DNA of 64,000 bases from Adlercreutzia faecimuris (GCF_022669055.1 NZ_JAJMLW010000001.1:992001-1056000), one strand, 5' to 3'; numbered from the stretch's first letter, positions 17,162 through 26,123 are shown. The notes: generated by a model not told the origin, from the sequence alone. Translations and numbers: made by a program.

Positions 17162-18700
17162 TCAGGCGGCCTTCCCCGCGGCCGCGCCCGCCGCGCTGCC
17201 GGCTGGCGCCGAGCTCTCCGCCGGCGCGCCGCCAGCGGGCTGCTTGCCGCCCGCCGCGCCGGCGTCCGGCTTGACGGCCCCGCCGCCCGCGCCCGCGTCG
17301 CCGGATCCCGCGCCGCCGTTGGGCTTGGTGCCGCCGGATCCCGCGCTTCCGCCGCTGGATCCGCCGTCGCCCGCGCCGTCGCCCGGCTTCCCGGCGCCCG
17401 CGTCCGTGCCGCCGCCGTCACCGCCGGCGGGCGGCTTCGCGTCGCCTCCCGCGCCCTCGCCCGCGCCCGGCTTCCCGCTGATCGTCCCCGCCCCCGCATC
17501 ACCGCCCGGCTGGGCCGCCGGCGGCTGCTCGGGGGCCGCGGGCGCCGCGGGCTGCTCGGGTTCAGCTGGCGCCGCGGGCGCGCTCGGGGCGGTCGCGGCG
17601 CCGGATCCGCCCACGTCGGCCGCCGACTTCGTCGACACGATCCCGCTCGGGTCCTCGCCCGCCTCCACCAGGGCCATCATCTCGGCCGTGGCCTCCGCGT
17701 CGTTGATGACGTAGGACACCCCGCCGATGTTCTGCGTGAACGACGGCAGCATGGCCGAGTAGATGACCAGGTCGCCCGCGTCGCGGAACTGCAGGGCCAG
17801 GTCGAGCACCTGGGCGATCGTGAGGTCGGTGGTCACGCACTTCGCGCCGGCCTCCACCACGGCGGGCAGCTGCGTGGGCGACAGGCCGAGGGCCTGGTTC
17901 ACGATGGCCATGATGAGGGTGCGCTGGTGCGCCGTGCGCGTGAAGTCGCCGTCGGGGAAGGCGCGGCTGCGCGCGAAGGTGAGCGCGTGGCTGCCGTCGA
18001 GGTGCTGCAACCCCGGCTCGATGACGTTGTGGCGGTCGTAGGTGTTGTAGTCGGCCTTCACGTCGTCGATGCGCACGTCGACCTCCACGTCGACGCCGCC
18101 CAGGGCGTCCACCAGCTCCATCAGCTTGTCGAAGTTGACCTCGGCGTAGTGGGCCACCTCCACGCCCAGAAGGTCGTTGGTGGCGCGGATGACGCCCGGC
18201 ACGCCGCCGTAGGCGTAGGCCGCGTTGAACTTGCAGGTGCCGTGGCCGGGGATGGTGACCTTGGTGTCGCGCGGGATGGAGACGAGGGTGACCTGGTCGG
18301 CCACGGGGTCGACGCGCGCGAGGATGTTGGTGTCGGACCGCGCCCCCATGGACGGGTCGTCGGGCCGCGCGTCCGAGCCGATGAGCAGCAGGTAGAAGGG
18401 CTCGGTGAAGTCGGAGTGGTGGGCGAGGGCCTCCTCGATCTCCTCGACCTCCTCGACGGTCTTGTCGCCCTGGGTGAGCTCCTGGTTCACGTTGGCGAGG
18501 TAGCTGGCGAAGGCGAGGCCCGCGCCGACGAGGGCGCCCACGACGGCGATAGCGCCGGCCGCGACGAGGCGCTTGCCGCGCGCCGAGAGGCGCCTTCTGG
18601 GAGCGGGGGCGTCGGGCGCAGGCGTCACGGCGGCTTCCGCAGGCGGCTCTTCCCCCGCGTCCGGGAGGCGGTCGGCGTGGGGGAGGGGGTCTCGTTCCAT
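17162..18700 (-). CDS. LytR-CpsA-Psr (LCP) family cell-wall glycopolymer transferase
   Basis: A 512-residue protein with a cytoplasmic Pro/Ala-rich N terminus, one transmembrane helix (about residues 50-72) and an extracellular LCP domain: YLLLIGSDARP, RSDTNILARVDP, VSIPRDTKV, FDKLMELVDALGGVDV, ALTFARSR. These residues bind the polyprenyl-pyrophosphate substrate from which wall polymers are transferred to peptidoglycan. The last 120 or so residues are a Gly/Ala/Pro-rich, probably disordered wall-spanning tail. The start at 18700 is chosen because GAGGAG precedes it and the longer frame upstream lacks family similarity. Confidence 0.9.
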   Translation of the reverse strand: MERDPLPHADRLPDAGEEPPAEAAVTPAPDAPAPRRRLSARGKRLVAAGAIAVVGALVGAGLAFASYLANVNQELTQGDKTVEEVEEIEEALAHHSDFTEPFYLLLIGSDARPDDPSMGARSDTNILARVDPVADQVTLVSIPRDTKVTIPGHGTCKFNAAYAYGGVPGVIRATNDLLGVEVAHYAEVNFDKLMELVDALGGVDVEVDVRIDDVKADYNTYDRHNVIEPGLQHLDGSHALTFARSRAFPDGDFTRTAHQRTLIMAIVNQALGLSPTQLPAVVEAGAKCVTTDLTIAQVLDLALQFRDAGDLVIYSAMLPSFTQNIGGVSYVINDAEATAEMMALVEAGEDPSGIVSTKSAADVGGSGAATAPSAPAAPAEPEQPAAPAAPEQPPAAQPGGDAGAGTISGKPGAGEGAGGDAKPPAGGDGGGTDAGAGKPGDGAGDGGSSGGSAGSGGTKPNGGAGSGDAGAGGGAVKPDAGAAGGKQPAGGAPAESSAPAGSAAGAAAGKAA

Positions 18701-18756
18701 GGCTGCTCCTCGCTCCGGGATACCACGATTACGCCCGTATTCTACCGCGTGCGGGC

Positions 18757-18762
18757 TATAAT
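18757..18762 (+). promoter_or_regulatory. TATAAT -10 box of rsmI (near-leaderless)
   Basis: TATAAT ends 8 nt before ATG 18771, leaving a predicted leader of at most 1-2 nt and no ribosome site. Confidence 0.55.
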
Positions 18763-18770
18763 TCCCGTCT

Positions 18771-19679
18771 ATGGAAACGAGAACGGGAAAACTCATCATA
18801 GTGCCGACGCCCCTGGGCAACCTGGGCGACATGACCGACCGCGCGCGGGCGGCGCTGGTCGAGGCGGACGTGGTATGCGCCGAGGACACGCGGGTGACCG
18901 GGCGGCTGCTGGCGGCCTTCGGGATAGGGAAGCGGCTCGAGCGGCTAGACGAGGCGCTGGTGGGAACCCGCGCGGCGGCCGTCGTGGAGCGGGTGCTGGC
19001 CGGCGAGCGCATCGCCTACTGCTCGGACGCGGGGATGCCCGGCGTGTCCGACCCGGGGCTGCGCCTGGTGGCCGCGGCGCGGTCGGCCGGAGCGCCGGTG
19101 GAGGTGCTGCCCGGGCCGACGGCCGCCGCGACGGCCTACGTGGCCAGCGGCACGGTGAACCCGCGCTTCTACTTCGGCGGCTTCCTCCCGCGCAAGGCCG
19201 CCGAGCAGCGCGCCTGCCTGGAGGCCCTGCGCGGGCTGGACGCGGCGCTCATCTTCTACGAGAGCCCGAACCGGCTGGCCGCGTCGCTGGCCGTGGTGGC
19301 CGAGGCGCTGCCCGCGCGCGACGTGGCCGTCTGCCGCGAGCTGACGAAGCTCCACGAGGAGGTGGTGCGCGGGCCGGCGCCCGAGGTACGCGACGAGTTC
19401 GCGCGCCGCGCCGCGGGGCCGGGCGGCATCCGCGGCGAGATCGTGCTGGTCATCGACGGGCCGAATGCCGCCGAGGCCGCCGCCGGCGCCGAGGAGGCGG
19501 CGGCCTCGGCCGAGGCGATGGCCACCGAGCTGGCGGCCGAGGGCCTGCGCACCAAGGAGATCGCCCGCCGCGTGGCCGCCGCCTGCGGCATCGCCCGCAA
19601 CGACGCCTACGACCTGGCGATGGCCGCCGCCCGCGCCCGGGATGCCGGCGCGAACGGCCCGCGCGCGGAGCGCCCGTGA
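18771..19679 (+). CDS. rsmI: 16S rRNA (cytidine-1402-2'-O)-methyltransferase
   Basis: A 302-residue protein with the RsmI/SAM-dependent tetrapyrrole-methylase-like fold: GKLIIVPTPLGNLGDMTDRA at the N terminus, AEDTRVTGRLL, YCSDAGMPGVSDPG, VLPGPTAAATAYVASG and FYESPNRL. It methylates C1402 of 16S rRNA in the decoding centre. The C terminus has the helical RsmI extension with LRTKEIARRVAAACG. A leaderless start is predicted. Its TGA overlaps the GTG of the next gene. Confidence 0.95.
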   Translation: METRTGKLIIVPTPLGNLGDMTDRARAALVEADVVCAEDTRVTGRLLAAFGIGKRLERLDEALVGTRAAAVVERVLAGERIAYCSDAGMPGVSDPGLRLVAAARSAGAPVEVLPGPTAAATAYVASGTVNPRFYFGGFLPRKAAEQRACLEALRGLDAALIFYESPNRLAASLAVVAEALPARDVAVCRELTKLHEEVVRGPAPEVRDEFARRAAGPGGIRGEIVLVIDGPNAAEAAAGAEEAAASAEAMATELAAEGLRTKEIARRVAAACGIARNDAYDLAMAAARARDAGANGPRAERP

Positions 19680-20254
19680 CGCGCGCCGGCGGCCCGCGCG
19701 GCGCCAGGGCCGAGACGCGGGTGCTCGTGGTGGACGGCCTGGAGGTGGCCCTCACCCGCAAGCGCGTGAAGAACGTGAACCTGCGCGTGCGGCCCGACGG
19801 CACCGTCGCCGTGTCGGCGCCCCCGCGCACGTCCGACGCGTTCGTCAGCGCCTTCGTGCGCGAGAAGCGCCCGTGGATCGAGGCGCGCCGCCGCGACCTG
19901 GCCGCGTCGCCCCGGGCGCGCGCCGCCGCGGCCACGCCGGAGGAGGTGGCCGAGTGGCGCGCCGTCGTCGAGGCCTGCGTGCCCGCGCTCATCGCCGCCT
20001 GGGAGCCCATCATGGGCGTGCGCGCCGGCACGGTGGCCTACCGCAACATGACGAGCCGCTGGGGCAGCTGCCAGCCGTCCACCGGCCGCATCTGCATCAA
20101 CGTGCGGCTGGCGCTCTACCCGCCCGAATGCCTGGAGTACGTGGTCGTCCACGAGCTGTGTCACCTCATCGAGCGGGGCCACGGACCTCGCTTCCAGGCC
20201 GCCATGGACCGCCTCATGCCCGACTGGCGCGCCCGCCGCGCCAAGCTCCGCTGA
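19676..20254 (+). CDS. YgjP-like zinc metallopeptidase
   Basis: A 192-residue protein with the YgjP/DUF45 layout: an N-terminal RVKNVNLRVRPDGTVAVSAP strand region, then SRWGSC and the zinc motif HELCHLIERGH (His-Glu-x-x-His plus downstream His). It is a predicted cytoplasmic metalloprotease of unknown substrate. The GTG start overlaps the rsmI stop in a GTGA arrangement, so the two are coupled. Confidence 0.88.
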   Translation: MTRAGGPRGARAETRVLVVDGLEVALTRKRVKNVNLRVRPDGTVAVSAPPRTSDAFVSAFVREKRPWIEARRRDLAASPRARAAAATPEEVAEWRAVVEACVPALIAAWEPIMGVRAGTVAYRNMTSRWGSCQPSTGRICINVRLALYPPECLEYVVVHELCHLIERGHGPRFQAAMDRLMPDWRARRAKLR

Positions 20255-20388
20255 GCCCCGGCCATCCCTGCGCCCCGCATTCCGCCCCCGCACCCCGCGC
20301 CGCCCCGCCGCTCGTCGCGCTCCGTCGCGCCCTCCATCCCTCCTTCCTTCCCCTCCTTCCGCTGTGTTTCCCTTGTGATGGCGTCGAG

Positions 20389-20420
20389 TATTCCCCATTT
20401 CGCTGGTAAACTGGGGAATA
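20389..20420 (+). promoter_or_regulatory. Inverted repeat around an extended -10 ahead of the DegV gene
   Basis: TATTCCCCA (20389-20397) and TGGGGAATA (20412-20420) form a 9-bp inverted repeat with a 14-nt spacer. The spacer contains TGGTAAAC, which with the following T gives an extended -10. It could be an operator or a hairpin. Confidence 0.4.
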
Positions 20421-20494
20421 ACTAACCACTTAGATTCTCAAACTAAATTGCCGCCGCACACGGGCGCGGGGACAGGTTGGAGGGGGAGGGCGCC

Positions 20495-21349
20495 ATGGGC
20501 CGCTACATCATCGTCACGGAGACGGGCGGGGACATCCCCGCGGAGTTCGTCGAGCGCTACGGGCTGGAGATGGTGCCGATGCACGTGACCTTCGGCGATC
20601 GCAGCCTCGACGACGGCAGCTTCCCGGTCGCGGACATCTTCGCGCACTACCGCGCCACCGGCGACCTGCCGCGCACGAGCGGCTGCACCCCGCAGGACTT
20701 CGCCGACGCCTTCGCCCGCATCGACGCGCGCAGCGCGGGCGAGCACGTGCTGTACCTGGCGTATTCCGCCTGCACCACCTGCTCGTTCGAGTCGGCGCGC
20801 ATGGCGGCCGAGGGGCGCGGCGACGTGACGGCCATCGACACGAAGTCGGTGACGGCCGGACTGTTCCTGGTGGTCACGAACACGGCGCGCTTCCTGGAGG
20901 ATCACCCGGACGCGCCGCTGCCCGAGGTGGAGGCCTTCGTCGCCAGCCAGGTCGAGCGCGTGCGCATGGCGTTCATCCCCGGCGGCCTGGACTTCCTGCG
21001 CGCGGGCGGCCGCCTCAGCAACGGCGCCTACCTGGGCGCGCAGCTGCTGCGCATCAAGCCGGTCATCGAGATCCTGGACGGCAAGCTGGTGGCCACCAAG
21101 AAGCTGCGCGGGTCCATGGAGAAGGCGGTGCTGGCCCTGGTCGACGACTTCCTCTCCCGCGAGCCGCTCGACGTCGCGCGCGTGGCGCTCATCCGCAACG
21201 AGGGGCTCGACGAGGGGCTCCAGCGCCAGGTGGAGGATCGCGTCCGCGCCGCCGGCTTCCAGGAGGTCACCTGGATCGAGACCGGCGGCGTCATCTCGTC
21301 CCACTGCGGCCCCGGCTCCTTCGGCATAGCCGCCGTGGCCGCGGAGTAG
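20495..21349 (+). CDS. DegV family fatty-acid-binding protein
   Basis: A 284-residue cytoplasmic protein of the DegV fold: TETGGDIPAEFVERYGLEMVP, RTSGCTPQDFADAF, LYLAYSACTTCSFESARMA, VTAIDTKSVTAGLFL, LDFLRAGGRLSNGAYLG and the C-terminal ISSHCGPGSFGIA. DegV (FakB-like) proteins carry fatty acids for phosphorylation and lipid synthesis. ATG 20495 is used because the GGAGGGGGAGGG ribosome site lies just upstream; a TTG at 20477 overlaps that site. Single-gene unit. Confidence 0.93.
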   Translation: MGRYIIVTETGGDIPAEFVERYGLEMVPMHVTFGDRSLDDGSFPVADIFAHYRATGDLPRTSGCTPQDFADAFARIDARSAGEHVLYLAYSACTTCSFESARMAAEGRGDVTAIDTKSVTAGLFLVVTNTARFLEDHPDAPLPEVEAFVASQVERVRMAFIPGGLDFLRAGGRLSNGAYLGAQLLRIKPVIEILDGKLVATKKLRGSMEKAVLALVDDFLSREPLDVARVALIRNEGLDEGLQRQVEDRVRAAGFQEVTWIETGGVISSHCGPGSFGIAAVAAE

Positions 21350-21386
21350 GGGGGGGGCGCCGGGTGCCGCGCGCCCGGCCCGCCGC

Positions 21387-21788
21387 CTAGTCGGCGACGG
21401 CGTCGGCCAGGGTCATGCCGGCCAGGTAGTCGTGGATGGCGCGCTCCATGCCGCCCCAGATGCGCTGCGAGGGGCAGCCCTCGGCGCGCTCGCAGGCGAA
21501 GACGCCGCTCATGCAGTCGAGCAGCTCCAGGCCGTCCTCGCTGGCCGAGACGATGTCGGCCAGGCTGATGTCCTCGGGCGGGCGGGCCAGCTCGTAGCCG
21601 CCCTGGTAGCCGCGCGTCACGCGCAGCAGCCCGGCGGACGTGAGCGGCGCCACCACCTGCTCCAGGTACTTCTTCGAGATGCCCTGGCGCTCGGCCACGT
21701 CCTTCAGGGCGACGCAGCCGCCTTCGCGGTGCTGGGCCAGGTCGATCATGAACCGCATGCCGTAGCGGGTCTTCGTCGATATCTTCAT
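21387..21788 (-). CDS. Rrf2-family [Fe-S] regulator (IscR-like)
   Basis: A 133-residue regulator with an Rrf2 winged helix (MKISTKTRYGMRFMIDLAQH; GISKKYLEQVVAPLTSAGLL; RGYQGGYELARPPEDISLADIV). Three cysteines (C-x6-C-x5-C about residues 93-106) match the Fe-S ligand group of IscR-type proteins. It is divergent from the cysteine desulfurase and scaffold genes and very probably controls them in response to cluster supply. Confidence 0.88.
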   Translation of the reverse strand: MKISTKTRYGMRFMIDLAQHREGGCVALKDVAERQGISKKYLEQVVAPLTSAGLLRVTRGYQGGYELARPPEDISLADIVSASEDGLELLDCMSGVFACERAEGCPSQRIWGGMERAIHDYLAGMTLADAVAD

Positions 21789-21909
21789 CGGGCTCCTCTC
21801 CGGGGCTCCTCGTCCGCGCGCTGGCGCCGCCCGTCGCTCGCGGCCTCTCCCCACATCCTACGCGAGCGATGGCGATTTCGCGACCGCGGAATTAAATCTA
21901 CCAAAACAC

Positions 21910-21962
21910 TTGACATTGTCTCACGGCAGTCTATATTAAAGTCCAGCAAATTACTAGACAAT
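21910..21962 (+). promoter_or_regulatory. Promoter and candidate Rrf2 operator of iscS-iscU
   Basis: TTGACA (21910-21915), a 16-nt spacer and TATATT (21932-21937) form a good promoter. Inverted arms ATTGTCT (21915-21921) and AGACAAT (21956-21962) flank the -10 and start site and may bind the divergent Rrf2 protein. Confidence 0.55.
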
Positions 21963-21980
21963 GAGGATCCGAGGACACCC

Positions 21981-23186
21981 ATGAAGCAGATATACCTGGA
22001 CAACGCGTCGACCACCCCGGTTCGCCCCGAGGTACTCGAGGCCATGATGCCCTACTTCGCCGAGGACTTCGGCAACCCCTCGTCGCTCTACCCGGCCGGC
22101 CAGCGCGCCTCCGACGCCGTTGCGGCGGCCCGCGCCACGCTGGCGGGGCTCATCGGCGCCAAGCCGTCCGAGGTGTACTTCACCAGCGGCGGCTCCGAGG
22201 CCGACAACTGGGCGATCAAGGGCTTCGCCCGCGCCAACGCCGGCAAGGGGCGCCACCTGATCACCAGCGCCATCGAGCACCACGCGGTGCTGCATGCCTG
22301 CGAGGCGCTCGAGCGCGAGGGCTTTGAGGTCACCTACCTGCCCGTCGACGGCGACGGCCTGGTCGACCCGGCCGCCTTCGAGGCCGCCATCCGCCCCGAC
22401 ACCATCCTGGCGTCGGTCATGTTCGCCAACAACGAGATCGGCACCATCGAGCCCATCGCCGAGCTGGCCGCCATCGCCCGCGCCCACGGCGTCGCCTTCC
22501 ACACCGACGCGGTGCAGGCCTTCGGCCACGAGGACATCGACGTGCGCGAGCTGGGCATCGACCTTCTGAGCGCGTCGGCCCACAAGCTCAACGGCCCCAA
22601 GGGCGTCGGGATGCTCTACGCGCGCAAGGGCGTCAAGCTGGCCAACCTCATCGACGGCGGCCAGCAGGAGCGCGGGCGGCGCGCCACCACCGAGAACGTG
22701 CCCGGCATCGTGGGCTTCGCCAAGGCCGCCGAGCTGGCCTGCGCCGAGGCGGCCGGCGAGCGCGAGCGGCAGACGGCCATCCGCGACCACGCCATCGCCC
22801 GCGTGCTCGCCGAGATCCCGCACGCGCGCCTCAACGGCAGCGCGACGAGGCGGCTGTCGAACAACGTCAACTTCTCCTTCGAGTTCATCGAGGGGGAGGG
22901 GATGCTGCTCCAGCTGGCGGCGCGCGGCATCTGCGTGTCGTCGGGCAGCGCCTGCACGTCGGGCTCGCTCGACCCGAGCCACGTGCTGCTGGCCATCGGC
23001 CTGCCGCATGAGATCGCCCACGGCTCGCTGCGCCTGACGCTCGGCCGCGACACCACGCGCGAGGACGTCGACTTCGCCATCGACTGCCTCAAGCAGACGC
23101 TCGGCAACCTGCGGATGATGAGCCCGCTTTACGAGGACTACCAGCAGGGCCGCGTCGAGTCGATCATCGAGAAGATGGCCGCCTAG
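21981..23186 (+). CDS. Cysteine desulfurase (IscS/NifS)
   Basis: A 401-residue PLP enzyme of the NifS/IscS class: IYLDNASTTPVRPEVLEAM at the start, TSGGSEADNWAIKG, the PLP-lysine region ASAHKLNGPKGVG, the GGQQERGRRATTENVPGIVGF segment and the catalytic-Cys loop SSGSACTSGSLDPSHVL. It delivers cysteine sulfur to the IscU scaffold encoded 33 nt downstream. ATG 21981 is preferred; an in-frame-looking ATG at 21961 lies within the operator. Confidence 0.95.
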   Translation: MKQIYLDNASTTPVRPEVLEAMMPYFAEDFGNPSSLYPAGQRASDAVAAARATLAGLIGAKPSEVYFTSGGSEADNWAIKGFARANAGKGRHLITSAIEHHAVLHACEALEREGFEVTYLPVDGDGLVDPAAFEAAIRPDTILASVMFANNEIGTIEPIAELAAIARAHGVAFHTDAVQAFGHEDIDVRELGIDLLSASAHKLNGPKGVGMLYARKGVKLANLIDGGQQERGRRATTENVPGIVGFAKAAELACAEAAGERERQTAIRDHAIARVLAEIPHARLNGSATRRLSNNVNFSFEFIEGEGMLLQLAARGICVSSGSACTSGSLDPSHVLLAIGLPHEIAHGSLRLTLGRDTTREDVDFAIDCLKQTLGNLRMMSPLYEDYQQGRVESIIEKMAA

Positions 23187-23219
23187 GCCGCCCATCCCAG
23201 TCAGAAAGAGAGAACCATC

Positions 23220-23693
23220 ATGGCTATGAACTACTCCGAGGCGGTCATGGACCACTTCACCAACCCGCGCAACGTCGGCGAGATCGAGGGCGCGAGCGGC
23301 TGCGGCACCGTGGGCAATGCGGTATGCGGCGATATCATGCGCATCTACCTGGACATCGACGACGACAGCGTCATCCGCGACGCCAAGTTCAAGACCTTCG
23401 GCTGCGGTGCGGCCATCGCCACCAGCTCCATGGCCACCGAGCTGGTGAAGGGCAAGACCGTCCAGCAGGCGCTCGAGGTGACCAACAAGGCGGTCATGGA
23501 GGCGCTCGACGGGCTGCCGCCGGTGAAGGTGCACTGCTCGCTTTTGGCCGAGGAGGCCATCCACGCGGCGCTGTGGGACTATGCCGAGAAGCACAACCTG
23601 GTGATCGAGGGCCTCGAGAAGCCGGTGAGCGACATCGGCGAGCACGACCACCATCACGGCGTCGAGCTCGTGGAGGATGCGGACGACCTGTAG
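23220..23693 (+). CDS. Iron-sulfur cluster scaffold protein (IscU/NifU N-terminal type)
   Basis: A 157-residue scaffold: MNYSEAVMDHFTNPRNVGEI, GNAVCGDIM (first Cys), KTFGCGAAIATSSM (second Cys), then KVHCSLLAEEAIHAAL (third Cys). The extended C terminus contains a His-rich stretch (EHDHHHG) that might bind metal. With the desulfurase and the Rrf2 regulator it forms the minimal Isc system for the many Fe-S enzymes of this region. Confidence 0.94.
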   Translation: MAMNYSEAVMDHFTNPRNVGEIEGASGCGTVGNAVCGDIMRIYLDIDDDSVIRDAKFKTFGCGAAIATSSMATELVKGKTVQQALEVTNKAVMEALDGLPPVKVHCSLLAEEAIHAALWDYAEKHNLVIEGLEKPVSDIGEHDHHHGVELVEDADDL

Positions 23694-23810
23694 AACGGGC
23701 GCCCCACGCGCCACGCCGCGCCCGGCGCCTCGCGCGCCGTGCCGCGCCCCGCGCGGGTGATGCGCCTCGCGCCTGACGCATCCCCGGCGCCCCGCCCTGC
23801 GCATGCCGCG

Positions 23811-23982
23811 GGCGGCGTTTCCGCCAAAAATCGGACTTGTGAACCGCGGAGGCGGCCCGTCGAGGGCCGCCTCCGGCGTATCGGGGGTGTTTCGCCAGGA
23901 AAAAGCCGCGGCTAACTCTCGCAGGGACTGCGTAACACCCCCGCGGGAGCGCACAAGTCCGATTTTTGGCGGAAACGCCGCC
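23811..23982. repeat. Arm-core-arm element D (31-bp perfect inverted arms)
   Basis: Positions 23811-23841 and 23952-23982 are exact reverse complements around 110 bp. The core has its own 11-bp hairpin near 23848-23874 and, on the minus strand, CCTGGCGAAAC (23889-23899), close to the motif shared by elements A-C. The rest of the 23694-24079 gap is GC-rich and without a gene. Confidence 0.85.
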
Positions 23983-24079
23983 TCGCGTCTGCGAGGTGAC
24001 GCACTGTTCGAGCGCGCCCAGCGCGTTTCCCGCGTCCCGAGAGCCGCCGGGCCCGCCCCGCGCGGGGCTCGCGCGCGCC

Positions 24080-24439
24080 CTAGCGCACGACGGCGCCGAA
24101 GGGGAGCAGCGAGAGCTTCGCCATCTTGAACAGCTGGATCCCCGGCGGCAGCCCGATGACGGTCACGCAGAACAGCACGCCGGCTACGGCGTAGTAGAGC
24201 GCCATGGGGATGCCCGCGATGACGAGCCAGACGACGTTGGCGACGAGCGAGGGCGCCCCGCCGCCGTAGACGACCGTCTTCCCGAACGGCGCCAGCGTCA
24301 GCGCCGCCATCTTGAACGCCTGGCGCCCCAGCGGGATGCCGACGATGGTCACGTAGCACAGCATCCCCGCCACGCACCACCAGAGGGCGGTGAACACCCC
24401 GCCCAGGATAATCCAAACGATATTGGCAACCGTGCTCAC
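24080..24439 (-). CDS. YccF domain membrane protein
   Basis: A 119-residue protein with two tandem YccF repeats, each a hydrophobic helix pair ending in a GIPLGRQ or GLPPGIQ-like turn (NIVWIILGGVFTALWW; NVVWLVIAGIPMALYY). It is an inner-membrane protein of unknown function. The GTG start at 24439 follows GGAGGG. The longer upstream frame is low-complexity and overlaps the divergent gene, so I rejected it. Confidence 0.85.
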   Translation of the reverse strand: MSTVANIVWIILGGVFTALWWCVAGMLCYVTIVGIPLGRQAFKMAALTLAPFGKTVVYGGGAPSLVANVVWLVIAGIPMALYYAVAGVLFCVTVIGLPPGIQLFKMAKLSLLPFGAVVR

Positions 24440-24534
24440 GAGCCCTCCGCTCCCATCGCCCCGCCCTATGCTACGATAATTGTAACGGCTCCGTATATGG
24501 AGCCGGCAGAAGAACCAGGGGAAAGGGGAGGCGG

Positions 24535-25176
24535 ATGGCGACGAAGAAGAAGTGGAAGCTGGGGGCGAAGGCGAAGTCGTTTCTCGGGGGCATCGTCTTG
24601 GGCCTGGTGGGCGGCGCGGTGGTGGCGACCCTCCTGCTGACGTACAACCCGCCCGACCGGCCCGACTCGGCAAAGGTCGACGCCGCCATCCTGCTCGAGG
24701 AGATATCCCAGATCAACGAGCTCGCCACGGCCGAGCAGTCCTACACGGTGGCCGAGAAGGTGTCGAGCTCCAGCCGGCTCTTCGACCTGGTGGACATCCC
24801 CTTCACGGAGAAGTTCTTCATCCTGACCTACTCGGGCACCATCAAGGCGGGCGTCAACCTGGACGCGGCGTCGGTCGCGGTCGAGGGCCAGACGGTTCAC
24901 GTGGCGCTGCCGCCGGCGGAGGTGCTCTCCGACGCCATCGACACCGAGAGCTTCAAGACGCTCCACGAGCAGGAGGGCCTGTTCAACCCCCTTCACGTGG
25001 ATGACGTCACCCAGTACATCGACAAGACGCGCCAGGAGGCCGAGGCCGCCGCGCTCGCCGGCGAGGTGCTCGCCGAGGCCCAGGCCAACGCCGAGGCCTC
25101 CGTCCGCGCCCTCCTCACCGCCGCCCTCCCCGAGGGCTACGCCATCGAGTTCGAGCCCCCAGAGGCGGGGGAGTAG
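24535..25176 (+). CDS. DUF4230 family membrane-anchored protein
   Basis: A 213-residue protein with a basic N terminus, one transmembrane segment (FLGGIVLGLVGGAVVATLLL) and an extracellular domain of the DUF4230 type (ATAEQSYTVAEKV; FFILTYSGTIKAGVNL; VHVALPPAEVLSDAID), with a helical tail. No function is established for the family. It is divergent from the YccF gene; a 7-bp hairpin (24486-24492 with 24499-24505) lies in its leader, next to a GATAAT-like -10. Confidence 0.85.
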   Translation: MATKKKWKLGAKAKSFLGGIVLGLVGGAVVATLLLTYNPPDRPDSAKVDAAILLEEISQINELATAEQSYTVAEKVSSSSRLFDLVDIPFTEKFFILTYSGTIKAGVNLDAASVAVEGQTVHVALPPAEVLSDAIDTESFKTLHEQEGLFNPLHVDDVTQYIDKTRQEAEAAALAGEVLAEAQANAEASVRALLTAALPEGYAIEFEPPEAGE

Positions 25177-25250
25177 TGGGTTAGCGGCGAGCTAAGGACG
25201 CACAGCAAAGGCGCCGCTACCATGACCATGCAGGAGAGAGGAGAGTGAAT

Positions 25251-26003
25251 ATGGCAGAGCAGAAGAATGCGCCAGCGAAGACCGCCGATGACTACCAGGC
25301 GGCTGTCGACGCTGTTTTCGAGGTGGTCGGATTGGCCGCCGCTGCGGTTATTCCGGGTGGAAAGGCGGCCCTCGCGGTTCAGGCGGCCCTGCCTGTGGTG
25401 AAGGCTGCCGCCAAGGTTGCTCCGCAGGTGGGGAAGGTAGCGCAGCCCGCCCTTGGCAAGATGGCCGACGCGGCACCTGATGTGGCGCAGAAGGCGGGTG
25501 TTGCTATCGGCGATGCAGCTGCCGGTGTCGCCGGCGCGGTCGGGGCGGCGGCGAAGAGGGTGTTCGATCCCATCGGCGATGCCCTTGATGCGCGCAAGGA
25601 GGAGCAGGCCCGCGCTGAGGCGCGGCGCGTCATTCTCGAGGGCGCTGGCGTTCGGATGAGCGTCGAGCGCTTCCGAGAGAACAAGGAGACGCACGAGCGC
25701 GCTTCCGAGGAGACGTATCTCGGCTATCCGGGCTGCTACGCCATCGCCGTCTACGATCATGCGCCCAAGGAGAAGGGTTTCGGGAAATACCGCGGCATCT
25801 ACGTGGGGAAGTCGCGGAGCATCGGGCAAGGTGTCGCTGATGACTTCGCCGGGCGTGGCAACGTTGATGTCTACGCCGATGCGAAATATGAGCAGGACAT
25901 CCTCGTCTACCTCTTCCCGTGTCCCGAGGAGAGCCTGGACAGGCTGGAGCAGTCGCTCATCGTGGCGCTTGATGCTGATGAGTCGTATAACGTTGCTAAA
26001 TAA
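25251..26003 (+). CDS. GIY-YIG-like nuclease domain protein with an Ala-rich N terminus
   Basis: A 250-residue protein. Residues 1-130 are Ala/Val-rich and probably amphipathic-helical. The C-terminal 90 residues look like a GIY-YIG fold: a YAIAVYD strand, then YRGIYVGKSRSIGQG, then LEQSLIVALD supplying the expected Glu, and a terminal SYNVAK. The first GIY element is degenerate, so nuclease activity is uncertain. ATG 25251 is 7 nt after AGGAG; a GTG at 25245 is an alternative. GC content is below that of its neighbours, suggesting acquisition. A DNA-processing or defence role is possible, but nothing nearby supports it directly. Confidence 0.6.
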   Translation: MAEQKNAPAKTADDYQAAVDAVFEVVGLAAAAVIPGGKAALAVQAALPVVKAAAKVAPQVGKVAQPALGKMADAAPDVAQKAGVAIGDAAAGVAGAVGAAAKRVFDPIGDALDARKEEQARAEARRVILEGAGVRMSVERFRENKETHERASEETYLGYPGCYAIAVYDHAPKEKGFGKYRGIYVGKSRSIGQGVADDFAGRGNVDVYADAKYEQDILVYLFPCPEESLDRLEQSLIVALDADESYNVAK

Positions 26004-26123
26004 ATGACCTTTTAACTTATAGCGTCGTTTCCTCTCTTTCCCAATTTTTCCTTTCTTTCCTATTTTGTAAAGGATGGGGATCAGCGGGAGTGCGGGCTTG
26101 GCTGGTGCCGCAAAGTGGCGTTG

